A DNA stretch of 46,864 nt from a bacterium. Its GTDB lineage: Bacteria; Elusimicrobiota; Elusimicrobia; Elusimicrobiales; UBA9959. The notes below the pieces were generated by a model. The model worked only from the letters and a program-made list of their open reading frames with translations. It was not told the origin of the DNA and did no database searches. The position numbers and the translations under genes were made by a program. This document shows, in pieces, positions 8,311 through 16,887 of the stretch. The stretch is from the NCBI GenBank assembly GCA_021812825.1, contig JAKAMO010000010.1, positions 1-46,864 on the forward strand, written 5' to 3'. Every line of letters starts with the position of its first letter. Positions within the stretch are counted from its first letter, which is position 1.

Positions 8311-9609
8311 ATGGTATCCGACGAAGCCCTGCTGGACCTTTCCCGCGCGCTGGTCTCCGCCGTGCGCAGCGGCCTGCCGCTCTCCGACGCGTTCAAGACT
8401 TTGGCCTCCTCGCGCAGGCACGGCCGGCTGCTGGCCGGCGCGGCGGAGCTGACCGCCGGCGGGACCTCGCTGCACGAGGCTTTCGCCGCCCGGCGCGCCT
8501 TCCCCCCTCTCTTCATAGCGCTGCTCCGGGCCGGCGAGGAGGGCGGCAAGACGGAGGAATTCCTGGAACTCTACGCAGACTGCCTGGAGGCGCGGCTCAA
8601 GTTCCGCAGGCAGCTCGAGCGCATGCTGGTCTACCCGCTGGCCGCGACCGTGCTGGCCGCCGGCCTGTTCCTGCTGGTCTCGTTCAAGGTCATGCCGCTG
8701 GTAATGGAGCCGCTGCTGAAGTCCGGCGCGGAGCTGCCCCCGCAGGCCTTCCTGTTCGCCTCGCTGGCCGAATGGCTGGCCGAGTCCTGGCCGAAGCTGC
8801 TCGGCATAGGCGCTCTTGCCCTGCTGGCGCTGAGGGCCTTCTTCATCTCCTCCGCCGGCAGGAAGGCGAGGGGCCTGGCCGGGCACTGGCTTCCGGTCTG
8901 CCGCTACGCCACCGCCGAGTTGCGGCTCTACTACCTCTACACCACGATAGCCCTGCTGATGAAGGCGGGCCTGAGGCCGGGCGCGCTGATGGACGTGCTG
9001 CTGCAGTTCTCCGAAGACGACCTGGTGACCAAGGGCCGCCTTAAGCTGGCGGCGGCCGAGCTGGCCGGCGGGACCGGGTTCGCGCGCAGCGTGGCTGCGG
9101 TGATGCAGAAGGACGACAGGACGGCGGCCGAGCTGGCGGAAAAGGCGGGAAGGCTCGACGACACCCTGCTCAGCCGCGCCAGGCTGCATTACGACCGCCA
9201 CCTGCACCGCATGGATATGCTTCTGAAGGCCTTCAACCTGTCCACGCTGGCGGCCATAGCCGCGGTCTGCTTCGGCCTGATCCTCACCGTGATCTGGCCC
9301 GCGGTCTCCGCGCTGGGCGGCGCGAAGGACCCTCTCAAGGCGCTCCGCCCCGAGCCGGCGCCCGCCGCCTCGCAGCGCGCGCTCACTCCCGAAGAGGAGA
9401 ACACCGCGGCTTTCAATTCAGTGCAGGGAAAAAGGGTGGCCGGCATGATGTCCGGCGGCCGGACGGCTTCCGGAGAGAGCGGGCCCGGGGACGGGAAAGC
9501 GGGGAAGGACCGGAAAAAGAAGCTGGCCCCCGTGGTCCCGATCAAGAGCGTAAGCTTCGGCGGCTCCGGCCCCGCCGGCATCTCGCCCACCGATACCGGC
9601 GGGCGCTAG
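8311..9609 (+). CDS. Type II secretion / type IV pilus GspF-like membrane protein
   Basis: A 432-residue protein with two T2SSF repeats. The first (about residues 5-130) has SGLPLSDAFKTLASS and LLRAGEEGG. The second (about 205-330) has MKAGLRPGALMDVLLQF and AEKAGRLDDTLL. Hydrophobic helices lie near 110-130, 165-185 and 310-335. GspF/PilC proteins form the inner-membrane platform of pilus and secretion machines. No ATPase or pilin gene is next to it, so it is an isolated member. Unusually it has a long hydrophilic tail after the last membrane helix (about residues 345-432), ending with a VSFGG motif that recurs in the protein at 21251-21772. Confidence 0.85.
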   Translation: MVSDEALLDLSRALVSAVRSGLPLSDAFKTLASSRRHGRLLAGAAELTAGGTSLHEAFAARRAFPPLFIALLRAGEEGGKTEEFLELYADCLEARLKFRRQLERMLVYPLAATVLAAGLFLLVSFKVMPLVMEPLLKSGAELPPQAFLFASLAEWLAESWPKLLGIGALALLALRAFFISSAGRKARGLAGHWLPVCRYATAELRLYYLYTTIALLMKAGLRPGALMDVLLQFSEDDLVTKGRLKLAAAELAGGTGFARSVAAVMQKDDRTAAELAEKAGRLDDTLLSRARLHYDRHLHRMDMLLKAFNLSTLAAIAAVCFGLILTVIWPAVSALGGAKDPLKALRPEPAPAASQRALTPEEENTAAFNSVQGKRVAGMMSGGRTASGESGPGDGKAGKDRKKKLAPVVPIKSVSFGGSGPAGISPTDTGGR

Positions 9610-9612
9610 CGT

Positions 9613-10257
9613 TCAGCGCCCGCCGCGGCCGAGCACCGCCAGCAGGCGGAAGCAGGCTCCCGCCACGGCGTCTATCCTGGTAAGCGAGAAAGGCGGTAAA
9701 GTATCGTCGGCGCTCAGCGGCAGGCGGTAGACGGCGCAGTATTCCGCCACCAGCTCCCGGGCGTGCTGCAGCAGCACGCCCTCCGGCTGGCGTCCGGCCA
9801 GCTGCTGCAGCCTGTCGAAACCGAGACGGCGGTAGGCGTCCCCGACCAGCCTGTCGGCCGCCGGGTCCCGCGGCTCGCCTTCCTTTTTCCTCTCTTCTTC
9901 GGCTATGGAGACAGGCGCCGCCTCCGCGAGCCGCGCGGCCAGGAATTCGGCGCTGCCGGGCAGGGCGGCGCAGACGAACTGGTAGTCCCTGGCGGACAGC
10001 AGCTTGTCCGCCGTCTCCTTGAACGCGGTAATGTCCCTTTCCTCCAGCGGTCCGCGGCGGCGGCGGCCCAGCACCCATTCCGAGAGGGCGCGGAAGCTTT
10101 CCAGCTTGAACTCTTTAAGGTCGGAAGCCACGCGGTTCAGCGTGACGAGGAAGAACTCCTTCTGGCCGGCGAAGACCGCGGGTACCGGGGAGGAGAATTC
10201 GCGCAGCCCGGCTATCAGCCGCACCTGGCAGTCGAACCTGGCCTTGTCGGAGTCCAT
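9613..10257 (-). CDS. Protein of unknown function, paralogue of the gene at 18241
   Basis: A 214-residue soluble, mostly helical protein. I do not recognise a family. It aligns along its whole length with the 211-residue product at 18241-18876. Shared blocks include RLIA-L-EF, QKEFF, L-EFK, RGPL, DY and CAV-R-PL, plus a common C-terminal GAC-RLLA. The two genes therefore form a family within this genome. It is the third gene after a response regulator and a cupin on the same strand, 34 nt after the cupin stop. Convergent with the GspF-like gene, leaving only 3 nt between stops. Confidence 0.7.
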   Translation of the reverse strand: MDSDKARFDCQVRLIAGLREFSSPVPAVFAGQKEFFLVTLNRVASDLKEFKLESFRALSEWVLGRRRRGPLEERDITAFKETADKLLSARDYQFVCAALPGSAEFLAARLAEAAPVSIAEEERKKEGEPRDPAADRLVGDAYRRLGFDRLQQLAGRQPEGVLLQHARELVAEYCAVYRLPLSADDTLPPFSLTRIDAVAGACFRLLAVLGRGGR

Positions 10258-10291
10258 GCGCGTAGGGGCAGCCAGCCTCGCCGGCAGGCGG

Positions 10292-10552
10292 CTAGCCGAA
10301 CCTGTAATGCTTCCGGACGGCCTTCCTGATATGCCAGGTGCAGGCCAGTCCTTCCGGAAAAACCACGTAATCGCCGGGGCCGAAGGAGACCTTCTCGCCG
10401 CCGGCCTCCACGGTGACCTCGCCTTCCAGTATCAGGCAGGTCTCCTTCTCGCCGTAGCTCCACGGGAAGGAGGAGGGTCCCTTCTTCCAGACCGGCCACG
10501 CGGCGGCTTCCTTCCTCTCCTGTTCGGTCGGTTTCCTGACGGTGATGATCAT
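10292..10552 (-). CDS. Cupin domain protein (cupin_3 type)
   Basis: An 86-residue single beta-barrel cupin. EKETCLILEGEVTVEAGGE and FGPGDYVVFPEGLACTWHI are the two cupin half-motifs. The family includes DUF861 proteins related to ureidoglycolate hydrolase, but small members are mostly uncharacterised. The ATG at 10552 has a GGAG site 5 nt upstream. An in-frame GTG at 10573 that overlaps the response-regulator stop (GTGA) would add seven residues and is an alternative. The gene sits in the regulator-cupin-unknown cluster. Confidence 0.85.
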   Translation of the reverse strand: MIITVRKPTEQERKEAAAWPVWKKGPSSFPWSYGEKETCLILEGEVTVEAGGEKVSFGPGDYVVFPEGLACTWHIRKAVRKHYRFG

Positions 10553-10569
10553 GCCCGCTCCAGCGCCGC

Positions 10570-10941
10570 TCACTTCTTGAGCAGCTCCTTGACCCTGCGC
10601 TGCAGGTTGGCGAAGGAGACCGGCTTGGGCATGAAATCCTTGAAATTCCTCTCCTGCGCGAAAAGTTCGGTCATGCCCCGGTCCACGTACTTGCCGCTCA
10701 TGATGATGACCGGGATGTCCGAGGTCTCGTCGGCGGCCTGCAGCTCGCGCAGCACCTCTATGCCGTTCATGTCCGGCATCATGATGTCCAGGAAGATGAT
10801 GTCCGGCTTCGCCGCGGCGGCCTTCGCCAGGCCTTCCCTGCCGCTGTGCGCCAGGACGACGTTATAGCCCTGCCCGGTGAAATTCGCGTGCACAAGGCTG
10901 CTGAAGTCCTTGTCGTCGTCCATCATCAGTATAGTAGGCAT
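10570..10941 (-). CDS. Single-domain response regulator (CheY-like)
   Basis: A 123-residue receiver domain with no output domain. The acidic pocket (MMDDD, residues 6-10), phospho-acceptor Asp52 in FLDIMMPDMNG, the Ser in IIMSGKY and the Lys in FMPKPVS are all present. It should be phosphorylated by a histidine kinase and act by protein contact. No kinase gene is nearby. It heads a cluster with a cupin and a paralogue-family gene. A TGC-TAGAAT element lies about 30 nt upstream, followed by a leader with a GGGGG ribosome site. Confidence 0.9.
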   Translation of the reverse strand: MPTILMMDDDKDFSSLVHANFTGQGYNVVLAHSGREGLAKAAAAKPDIIFLDIMMPDMNGIEVLRELQAADETSDIPVIIMSGKYVDRGMTELFAQERNFKDFMPKPVSFANLQRRVKELLKK

Positions 10942-10974
10942 ATAACCCCCTGCGTTCCGTCCCGCCAGCGCATA

Positions 10975-10983
10975 TTCTAGCAA
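10975..10983 (-). promoter_or_regulatory. Extended -10 TGC-TAGAAT upstream of the response regulator cluster
   Basis: The minus strand reads TTTTGCTAGAATATG. Unlike the leaderless cases here, about 30 nt separate it from the start codon and a GGGGG ribosome site is present. Confidence 0.5.
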
Positions 10984-11017
10984 AACCCGGGCCGAAACGG
11001 CCTTTCCCTGCGCGCAT

Positions 11018-11046
11018 GTTCCAATCCGGGCCTCTTTTCTGTATAA
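11018..11046 (+). promoter_or_regulatory. Sigma-70-like promoter TTCCAA-17-TATAAT
   Basis: A perfect TATAAT at 11041-11046 lies 17 nt downstream of TTCCAA. The start codon at 11093 follows a leader of about 40 nt with a strong AAGGAAGGA ribosome site. Confidence 0.55.
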
Positions 11047-11092
11047 TAGCCGGGTATTGATATTCGTCATACTCCGCACACAAGGAAGGAAC

Positions 11093-12058
11093 ATGAAAAA
11101 GAACATCCTGATCTCCGCGGCTTCCGCCCTGCTTCTCGCGGCCGCCGTAGTTCCCGCCCGCGCGTCCGACTGCCCGGGCTTCCTGCCGCCCAACGACATG
11201 AGGATCCCCGTCGACTCGCCGGAGGCCAGGGGCATAACCGAGGCGCAGTTCAACGGCGTCCTCGACACGATACAGCGCCTTTACGGACCTATAGTGGCCC
11301 AGCAGGGCGGCGTGCTGCAGATCAACCGCCGCTGGACCGACGCCACCGTCAACGCCTCCGCCCAACAGAGCGGCAACAAGTTCATCCTCAACATGTACGG
11401 CGGCCTGGCCCGCCACGACGCCATCACGATGGACGGCTTCGCGCTGGTGGTCTGCCACGAGCTCGGCCATCATCTCGGCGGCGCCCCCAAGAGCGGCGGC
11501 TGGTTCAACAGCTGGGCCTCGATAGAGGGCCAGAGCGACTACTACGCCAACCTCAAGTGCCTCAGGAAGGTCTTCGCCGACCCCGGCGCCGCGGCCTTCA
11601 CCGCCGATAAGGACGACGACCAGGTGGCGGTAGAGGCCTGCGAGACCGCTTTCGCCTCTTCCCTGGACCGGGACATCTGCATCAGGGGTACCAAGGCCGG
11701 CAAGTCAGTGGCCGCCCTCTTCATGGACCTGCACCACGAGACCACCCCGCCGCTGTTCGCCACCCCAGACCAGAACGTCGTGAGCACGATGTTCGAGTCC
11801 CATCCCGCCACTCAGTGCCGCCTGGACACCTACCTGCAGGGCTCCATCTGCCCGCAGCCGGTCTCGGCGGCGCTCAGCAACACCGACCCGGCCGCCGGCA
11901 CCTGCACCCGCTCCGGCGGCTTCAGCTTCGGCTTCAGGCCCCTCTGCTGGTACAAGCCGGCTAAGGCCTCCGAGCTGGCGGCCGCGGCCCCGGCCGAGGC
12001 CCCGGCTTTCCGCGCCGGCCCGGCCTTCTCGGCCCTGCGCGACGGCTTCAACTGGTAG
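11093..12058 (+). CDS. Secreted zinc-metalloprotease-like protein
   Basis: A 321-residue protein with a signal peptide (cleavage near ARA-S, residue 25). The VCHELGHHLGG segment (His122, Glu123, His126) is an HExxH zinc motif, and SIEGQSDYYAN about 20 residues later supplies a likely third ligand (Glu145 or Asp149). This resembles M48-like gluzincins. Ten or so cysteines in the mature part suggest disulfides outside the cytoplasm. The C-terminal 60 residues are alanine/proline-rich. It is a single gene with its own promoter and a terminator just after the stop. Confidence 0.75.
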   Translation: MKKNILISAASALLLAAAVVPARASDCPGFLPPNDMRIPVDSPEARGITEAQFNGVLDTIQRLYGPIVAQQGGVLQINRRWTDATVNASAQQSGNKFILNMYGGLARHDAITMDGFALVVCHELGHHLGGAPKSGGWFNSWASIEGQSDYYANLKCLRKVFADPGAAAFTADKDDDQVAVEACETAFASSLDRDICIRGTKAGKSVAALFMDLHHETTPPLFATPDQNVVSTMFESHPATQCRLDTYLQGSICPQPVSAALSNTDPAAGTCTRSGGFSFGFRPLCWYKPAKASELAAAAPAEAPAFRAGPAFSALRDGFNW

Positions 12059-12076
12059 GACCGGAAGCGCGACAAA

Positions 12077-12112
12077 TAAAAGGCCCCGTTCCGCGGGGCC
12101 TTTTATTTTGTA
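12077..12112 (+). terminator. Intrinsic terminator
   Basis: AAAAGGCCCCG pairs with CGGGGCCTTTT and is followed by ATTTT. It ends the metalloprotease gene and, being A/T-rich on both sides, may also end the convergent barrel-cytochrome gene. Confidence 0.8.
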
Positions 12113-12154
12113 TCGCGCGCTGCGGCCGCGGCCCCGGATATTCCGGCGCCGCTC

Positions 12155-13348
12155 TCAGAACGCGAAATCCACCCTGGCGGTGAAGAAGGCCTCCGTAGCG
12201 GCCCCGCCCGGCTGCCCCTGCTTCCGGAACGAGTACTCCGGATGCAAGGCCACGTTGTCGGCCGGGTAGTACCTGCCTCCGAGGGTCCACCTGCTGATCT
12301 GCGCCCCCGCCGAACGCGGCCCGCCCACCTCGTCGTAGCGGGCGAAGCAGGTCAGGCTGACCGACGGGAAATAGCTCAGCTCCGCGAACCCGGCGGAATA
12401 GGTCAGGTCCCTGGTCCTTCCCCACAGCGTCTTGTCGTCGGTGCCGTTGAGGTACTGCAGCGCGAGGTTCAGGTTAAGGTAGTTGAGGCTCGCGTCCACC
12501 CCGGCCCTGCTGTAGCCCCGCCGGCTGTACTGCGGCAGGGAAGCGTCGGACCTGGCGCGCCCGGTATAGCCGGTCAGCCCCACCTTATAGCCGGCTGTCT
12601 GCCCCTCGCCCTCTCCGAACACCTTCTCGGCCCTGGCGTAGAGGTCCGTAGAAGTCTGCGAGGAGCCCGCCGGGCTGGGGGCGTTTATCGCCCCGGCCGC
12701 GTAGCCGAAGCCGCCACCGTGCCCAGTAACCTCCACCCCTTCCCTCGTGTCGCTGAAGGGCGCGCCTCCCTTGAAACCGAAGTCGTACGCTTCGTAGGGC
12801 GAGACCGAGAGATGCCTCTTCACGCTGAAGGCGGCGTAAGCCGGCTCGAAACGGCCCACCCTCACGTTCAGCCACGTAGTGCCCAGTTCCGGGAAGACCA
12901 CGCTGGCCATCTCCAGCGTCCCGGTCTGCGCCGCCACTCCCCCCGAACCGGCGACCTCCGGCACGTACACGAAGATGTACCCCGCGTCCCGGCTGAGCAG
13001 CCCCCCGGACAGCAGGTCCACCCCGTTCAACTGGAACTGCCGTACCGTGGCGCCGGCGGCGTTGTGGAACCTGTCGTAGTTGTAGCCGGCGCTGGTGCGC
13101 AGCGCCACCGGCGAATGCCCCTGCAGCACGGTCCTCTCCTCTCCCTCCCGGCCGGGCAGCCGGTAGCCGTTCTGCCGGTAGCGGACGCCGAAGTCGTTGA
13201 GCCTCGGGAAGCCGGAATGGCACATGTTGCAGCTGAAGCCGTATTTCCGCGCGAACACCGGCACGGCTCCGGCTTCCGGCGCTCCGGCGGCCAGTACGGC
13301 CGCAAAACAGCCTGCGGCGAACACGAACTTAAAAAGTATGTTTTTCAT
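12155..13348 (-). CDS. Mono-haem c-type cytochrome fused to an outer-membrane-barrel-like domain
   Basis: A 397-residue exported protein. After the signal peptide (to about AGA, residue 28) comes FARKYGFSCNMCHSGFPRLNDFG with a CxxCH haem-c site (Cys40, Cys43, His44). The rest alternates hydrophobic and polar residues, with many aromatic and glycine residues and a terminal Phe (VDFAF), as in outer-membrane beta barrels. Proteins with this haem-plus-barrel layout are widespread but not well characterised; electron transfer across the outer membrane is an attractive guess. It follows the di-haem peroxidase gene by 16 nt, so the two are co-transcribed. Confidence 0.75.
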   Translation of the reverse strand: MKNILFKFVFAAGCFAAVLAAGAPEAGAVPVFARKYGFSCNMCHSGFPRLNDFGVRYRQNGYRLPGREGEERTVLQGHSPVALRTSAGYNYDRFHNAAGATVRQFQLNGVDLLSGGLLSRDAGYIFVYVPEVAGSGGVAAQTGTLEMASVVFPELGTTWLNVRVGRFEPAYAAFSVKRHLSVSPYEAYDFGFKGGAPFSDTREGVEVTGHGGGFGYAAGAINAPSPAGSSQTSTDLYARAEKVFGEGEGQTAGYKVGLTGYTGRARSDASLPQYSRRGYSRAGVDASLNYLNLNLALQYLNGTDDKTLWGRTRDLTYSAGFAELSYFPSVSLTCFARYDEVGGPRSAGAQISRWTLGGRYYPADNVALHPEYSFRKQGQPGGAATEAFFTARVDFAF

Positions 13349-13364
13349 CGTCTCCTCCTGGGGC

Positions 13365-14381
13365 TCAGTTCGGCAGCTCCGGCTCCGTCACGGCAGGCAC
13401 CGGGCCGGTCAGGCTGTTGAGGAAAGCCAGCAGGTCCGCCTTCTCTCCCCTGGTCAGCCGCAGCGGCAGCATCAGCCTGTCAATGTGCGGGTTCGGGACG
13501 CCGCCCCGGTCGTAGAGCTCTATGACGTCCTCCAGCGTCTTCTCAGAGCCGTCGTGCAGGTACGGCCAGGTCTGCGCGACGTTGCGCAGCCCGGGCGTCT
13601 TGAAGGCCCCCATGTCCCGGTCGTCCTTCGTCACGGCGTAGCGCCCCTGGTCCTTCAGCTTGCCGTCGGCGTAGCCGACGCCCAGGTTATGGAACCCGTT
13701 GTCCGAGAAAGCCGGCCCGCTGTGACAGGCGCTGCAGTGCCCCTTGCCCTTGAAGATGTCCATCCCCCTGACGGCCGAAGCGCTCATCGCGCGCCTGTCC
13801 CCCTGGAGATAGCGGTCGTAGGGCGAAGGGCCCGCGATTATGGTGCGCTCGAAGGCGGCTATGGCCTTGCCTATGGCGTCGGCCGTGGCGTCCGTGCCGA
13901 ACACCTGCTGGAACTGGCTCCTGTAGCCTGGTATGGCGTTGAGCTTCTGCACCACGTTGTCCAGCGTCTCGCCCATCTCTATCGGGTTGGCTATGGGTCC
14001 GACGGCCTGCTCCTCCAGCGAGCCGGCCCTGCCGTCCCAGAACTGGAACTTCAGGTAGGCCGCGTCTATGATGGAGCCCGAGTTGCGCCCGCCCACCTGC
14101 CCCTTAACGCCGGTATCGGTGGGCGCGTGATGCGCCCAGCCGGTATCCGGCTTATGACAGGTGGCGCAGCTGACGGTGTTGTCCACCGACAGCCGCTTGT
14201 CGAAATAAAGCTGCCTGCCCAGCCTTATCTTCGCGTCCGTCTGCACGTTGTCCGTCGGCGCGCTCACCGCGGGCAGGAGCCCGTTGAACAGGAACCCCTC
14301 CCCGGCGGAAAGCGGCCCGCGCAGCGCGCCGGACGCCAGCAGCCCGGCCGAGGCCAGACAGCAATATATTGCCTTTTTCAT
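13365..14381 (-). CDS. Di-haem cytochrome c peroxidase / MauG family protein
   Basis: A 338-residue periplasmic protein with a signal peptide and two CxxCH motifs: CATCH (Cys72-His76) and CSACH (Cys216-His220). GRQLYFDKRLS, WDGRAGSLEEQA and KTPGLRNVAQTWPYLHDG are typical of bacterial cytochrome c peroxidases and MauG-type oxidases. It would reduce peroxide with electrons from a c-type cytochrome, or oxidise a protein partner. Length is normal for the family. The barrel-cytochrome gene follows directly, suggesting a shared redox role. Confidence 0.92.
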   Translation of the reverse strand: MKKAIYCCLASAGLLASGALRGPLSAGEGFLFNGLLPAVSAPTDNVQTDAKIRLGRQLYFDKRLSVDNTVSCATCHKPDTGWAHHAPTDTGVKGQVGGRNSGSIIDAAYLKFQFWDGRAGSLEEQAVGPIANPIEMGETLDNVVQKLNAIPGYRSQFQQVFGTDATADAIGKAIAAFERTIIAGPSPYDRYLQGDRRAMSASAVRGMDIFKGKGHCSACHSGPAFSDNGFHNLGVGYADGKLKDQGRYAVTKDDRDMGAFKTPGLRNVAQTWPYLHDGSEKTLEDVIELYDRGGVPNPHIDRLMLPLRLTRGEKADLLAFLNSLTGPVPAVTEPELPN

Positions 14382-14474
14382 TTTCCCCCCTATTTCTATT
14401 CTATCCCCGAAGTCCAGTACGGAACGTCCGGGAACGGCGGTCGGCCGCCCCGGAGAAGCGCCTTGAGGCGCCCG

Positions 14475-14828
14475 CTATTCCGCGGAGCGCTCTTCCGACG
14501 CTATGTAGTCGTTGATCTGCGGCATCAGCCGCTCCAGCGCTCCGGCCAGCTCGTTGCCCTGGCCAAGCCCGCGCCGCGCCGAACGCTCCAGCAGTATGAA
14601 GGCCTTGAACAGATGGCCGCGCGCGGTATAGAGGTAATGCATCCTCCCGTGGCGGCTCCTGTGGCTGCGGCCCTCCGCGATGCTGGTGCTTATCGAGTCC
14701 ACGCTGTTGACCAGTTCCCTGCCCATGGTGTCCTTGGAGAAGCCGTCCCAATCCGCGACGTGGCGCCAGACGCGGTCCGACAGCTCTTCGGACTCCACGA
14801 AGAGGTTCATCTCCCTGAGCTTTTCCAT
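14475..14828 (-). CDS. Four-helix bundle protein (23S rRNA intervening-sequence type)
   Basis: A 117-residue all-helical protein. DTMGRELVNSVDSISTSIAEG matches the small four-helix-bundle family often encoded in 23S rRNA intervening sequences but also found as free chromosomal genes, as here. Its function is unknown. A TGATAGAAT box lies upstream (rc of 14849-14857), followed by a short leader with a GGGGGGAAG ribosome site. It is a single-gene unit. Confidence 0.85.
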   Translation of the reverse strand: MEKLREMNLFVESEELSDRVWRHVADWDGFSKDTMGRELVNSVDSISTSIAEGRSHRSRHGRMHYLYTARGHLFKAFILLERSARRGLGQGNELAGALERLMPQINDYIASEERSAE

Positions 14829-14848
14829 AACTTCCCCCCTGCCGACAT

Positions 14849-14857
14849 TCTATCATA
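14849..14857 (-). promoter_or_regulatory. Extended -10 TGA-TAGAAT for the four-helix bundle gene
   Basis: The minus strand has TGATAGAAT about 20 nt upstream of the ATG at 14828, with a purine-rich ribosome site between them. Confidence 0.5.
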
Positions 14858-14947
14858 ACTCCCGGCCGGCGCAAGTTGACGCTGGTGCGTCCCGGTCCCA
14901 TTTTATATCATGCCCTTAATGGCCGGCCGCGCGCCGGCGGAGGGAGC

Positions 14948-15910
14948 ATGAAAGCTATTCGCGTAAAGAAGTTCGGAGGACCTGAAGTGCTGGGGCTTGA
15001 GGAAGTCCCGGTGCCGGAACCGGCGGCCGGGCAGGTGCTGGTGCGGGTCCGCGCCGCGGGCGTCAACCCTTATGAGACATATATACGCGCCGGCACCTAC
15101 GCCTCCCTGCCGGAGCTGCCGTACACCCCCGGCTCCGACGGGGCGGGCACGGTGGAAGCCGCCGGCCCCGGGGTGACCTCGGTGAGACCGGGCGACCGCG
15201 TCTACGTGACGAAGAACTTGAGCGGCACCTACGCCGAGTACGCGCTGGCGCTGGAGGGACAGGTTCATCCGCTGCCGAAAGACCTGAGCTTCGCGCAGGG
15301 CGCGGGCGTCTGGGTGCCATACGGCGCGGCCTTCCACGCGCTGGTACACCAGGCCGTAGCCAGGCCGGGAGAGACCGTGCTGGTGCACGGCGCCAGCGGA
15401 GGCGTGGGCGTGGCGGCCGTGCAGCTCGCGGCGGCCCTGGGCCTCTCCGTGCTCGGCACGGCCGGCACCCCCGAGGGGCGGGCCCTGGTCCTTCGCCAGG
15501 GGGCGAAGGCGGCGTTCGACCATTCCTCCCCGGGCCACGCGGCGGAAGTGCTCGCGGCCACCAGCGGCCGCGGAGCCGACATAGTGCTGGAAATGCTGGC
15601 CAACGTCAACCTGGCCTCCGACCTCAAGATCCTAGCCATGGACGGCAGGGTAGTGGTCATAGGCAGCCGCGGCGAGGTCACGATAGAGCCGCGTGACCTT
15701 ATGGCCCGCAGAGGCTCCATACGCGCCTTCACGCTATGGGCCATCACGCCGCAGGAGGAGAAGGAGATCCACGCCGCCGTCGGCGCGGGCCTCGCGCTCG
15801 GCACGCTGAAGCCCCAGGTAGGCAGGGAGTTCCCGCTGGCGGAGGCGGCGGCCGCTCACAAAGCGGTGATGCGCGGCGGCGCGGCGGGGAAGATAGTACT
15901 GGTCTGCTAG
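14948..15910 (+). CDS. Zinc-independent quinone oxidoreductase (QOR-like MDR family)
   Basis: A 320-residue medium-chain dehydrogenase/reductase. The N-terminal GroES-like domain has AAGVNPYETYIRAG and PGSDGAGTVEAAG; the Rossmann domain has VLVHGASGGVGVAAVQLA (about residues 150-167). The cysteines that bind catalytic or structural zinc in alcohol dehydrogenases are missing. This fits NADPH:quinone reductase and zeta-crystallin types. It has an AGGGAGC ribosome site and stands alone. The predicted substrate is a quinone or an enone; I would not name it further. Confidence 0.9.
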   Translation: MKAIRVKKFGGPEVLGLEEVPVPEPAAGQVLVRVRAAGVNPYETYIRAGTYASLPELPYTPGSDGAGTVEAAGPGVTSVRPGDRVYVTKNLSGTYAEYALALEGQVHPLPKDLSFAQGAGVWVPYGAAFHALVHQAVARPGETVLVHGASGGVGVAAVQLAAALGLSVLGTAGTPEGRALVLRQGAKAAFDHSSPGHAAEVLAATSGRGADIVLEMLANVNLASDLKILAMDGRVVVIGSRGEVTIEPRDLMARRGSIRAFTLWAITPQEEKEIHAAVGAGLALGTLKPQVGREFPLAEAAAAHKAVMRGGAAGKIVLVC

Positions 15911-15919
15911 CCTGTCCCG

Positions 15920-16744
15920 CTACTTCGGGCCCACCCTCACCCTGCGCGGCGCGCTAAACTTTCCCTGGTAGCCGAGCAGGTCTATGGCCGCCAGCCGTAT
16001 GAAATACGTACCGGCCGGCAGCAGGGCGGACAGGTCCGGCTTCACTTCAGGTTCGAAGGTCCTGTCCAGCAGCACCTTGGAGAAAGCCGGATCCCCGGCG
16101 GCCTGCAGGCGGTAGGCCCTCATCACCTTGATAGCGGCCAGCGCGTGTTCCGGCAGCTCGGCCCCGGGCACATCGGCCGCGGAGGGGGCCTCCCTGAGCT
16201 CCGCGGGCTCCGGCGCGGCCACCGGCGCGGCGGGGGCCATGTTCGGCCTCACCTCGGTGGCGTAGCCCTGGCGCACCTCAACCTTCTTCCCCTGCGCCTG
16301 CACTTCCGCCACGCCGCGCGTCACCCGCACCACCGTGGTGAAGTCCTTCTTCATCCTGGTCGTGAACTCCGCGTCCTCGCTCTTCGGAAGTATGGTGGCC
16401 GTGCGCGTCACCACCCTGGACCGCCAGCTGCGCAGCTCTCCGGAGAGCATCTCCGCTCCGGGCGCGCCTCCTGACGGGGGCCTGAGCACCACCAGCGTGT
16501 TGGGGGTCAGATTGAGCGACTCGCCGGTCTCGAAGCGGACGCCGGCGTAGGAGTCGGCCATCGTGTAGATGGTGTCGTCCCTGTACAGGTCCTCTCCGGC
16601 CTTCACGCGCCCCCACTCCGAAGAGCCGGTACGCCTGAGCAGGACGCTGTTGGTGAAACTGAGCAGCTTGCCGGTAGGGACCTCCGCCAGGGCAGGGGAG
16701 GCTGGCAGCAGCAGCACCAACGCCAGCGCGAACGACCTATTCAT
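15920..16744 (-). CDS. Secreted FecR-domain protein
   Basis: A 274-residue protein with a signal peptide (to about ALA-E, residue 20). The FecR-like beta domain has SSEWGRVKAGEDLYRDDTIYTMADSYAGVRFETGESLNL (positions about 40-80 in pieces). A proline/alanine linker (about 165-195) follows, then a C-terminal part with AGTYFIRLAAIDLLGYQGKFS typical of an Ig-like or FN3-like repeat. No TonB receptor or sigma factor is near, so this is the structural type of FecR protein and not a FecIR regulator. Its stop lies 9 nt from that of the convergent quinone oxidoreductase gene. Confidence 0.82.
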   Translation of the reverse strand: MNRSFALALVLLLPASPALAEVPTGKLLSFTNSVLLRRTGSSEWGRVKAGEDLYRDDTIYTMADSYAGVRFETGESLNLTPNTLVVLRPPSGGAPGAEMLSGELRSWRSRVVTRTATILPKSEDAEFTTRMKKDFTTVVRVTRGVAEVQAQGKKVEVRQGYATEVRPNMAPAAPVAAPEPAELREAPSAADVPGAELPEHALAAIKVMRAYRLQAAGDPAFSKVLLDRTFEPEVKPDLSALLPAGTYFIRLAAIDLLGYQGKFSAPRRVRVGPK

Positions 16745-16834
16745 GACACCTCCCGCATATAAATTATGTTACCTCGCGCCATGTAAAGAATACCCCAAGA
16801 AAAAGTCAAATTATTATCAAATCACCTTTCGGGA

Positions 16835-16863
16835 TAAAAAAAACCGCCGGGCTGACCCGGCGG
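16835..16863 (-). terminator. Intrinsic terminator of the REC-CheC gene
   Basis: The minus strand reads CCGCCGGG, CTGA-type loop, CCCGGCGG and then eight T. It sits 25 nt past the stop at 16888. Confidence 0.85.
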
Positions 16864-16887
16864 TGTCGGAACGAAGGGGCTTCAGGT

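Noticed and set aside
7798..9207. 469-codon minus-strand frame opposite the membrane protein and GspF-like genes
   Set aside because: It is a shadow frame in GC-rich DNA (Gln/Arg/Gly-rich), and the plus-strand products have coherent membrane topology and T2SSF motifs.
12242..14858. Long plus-strand open frames opposite the cytochrome genes
   Set aside because: They have arginine/alanine/glycine-rich random composition and lie antisense to genes with clear CxxCH motifs and signal peptides.
15920..16744. FecIR-type iron signalling system
   Set aside because: The FecR-domain protein has a signal peptide and there is no sigma factor or TonB-dependent receptor next to it.
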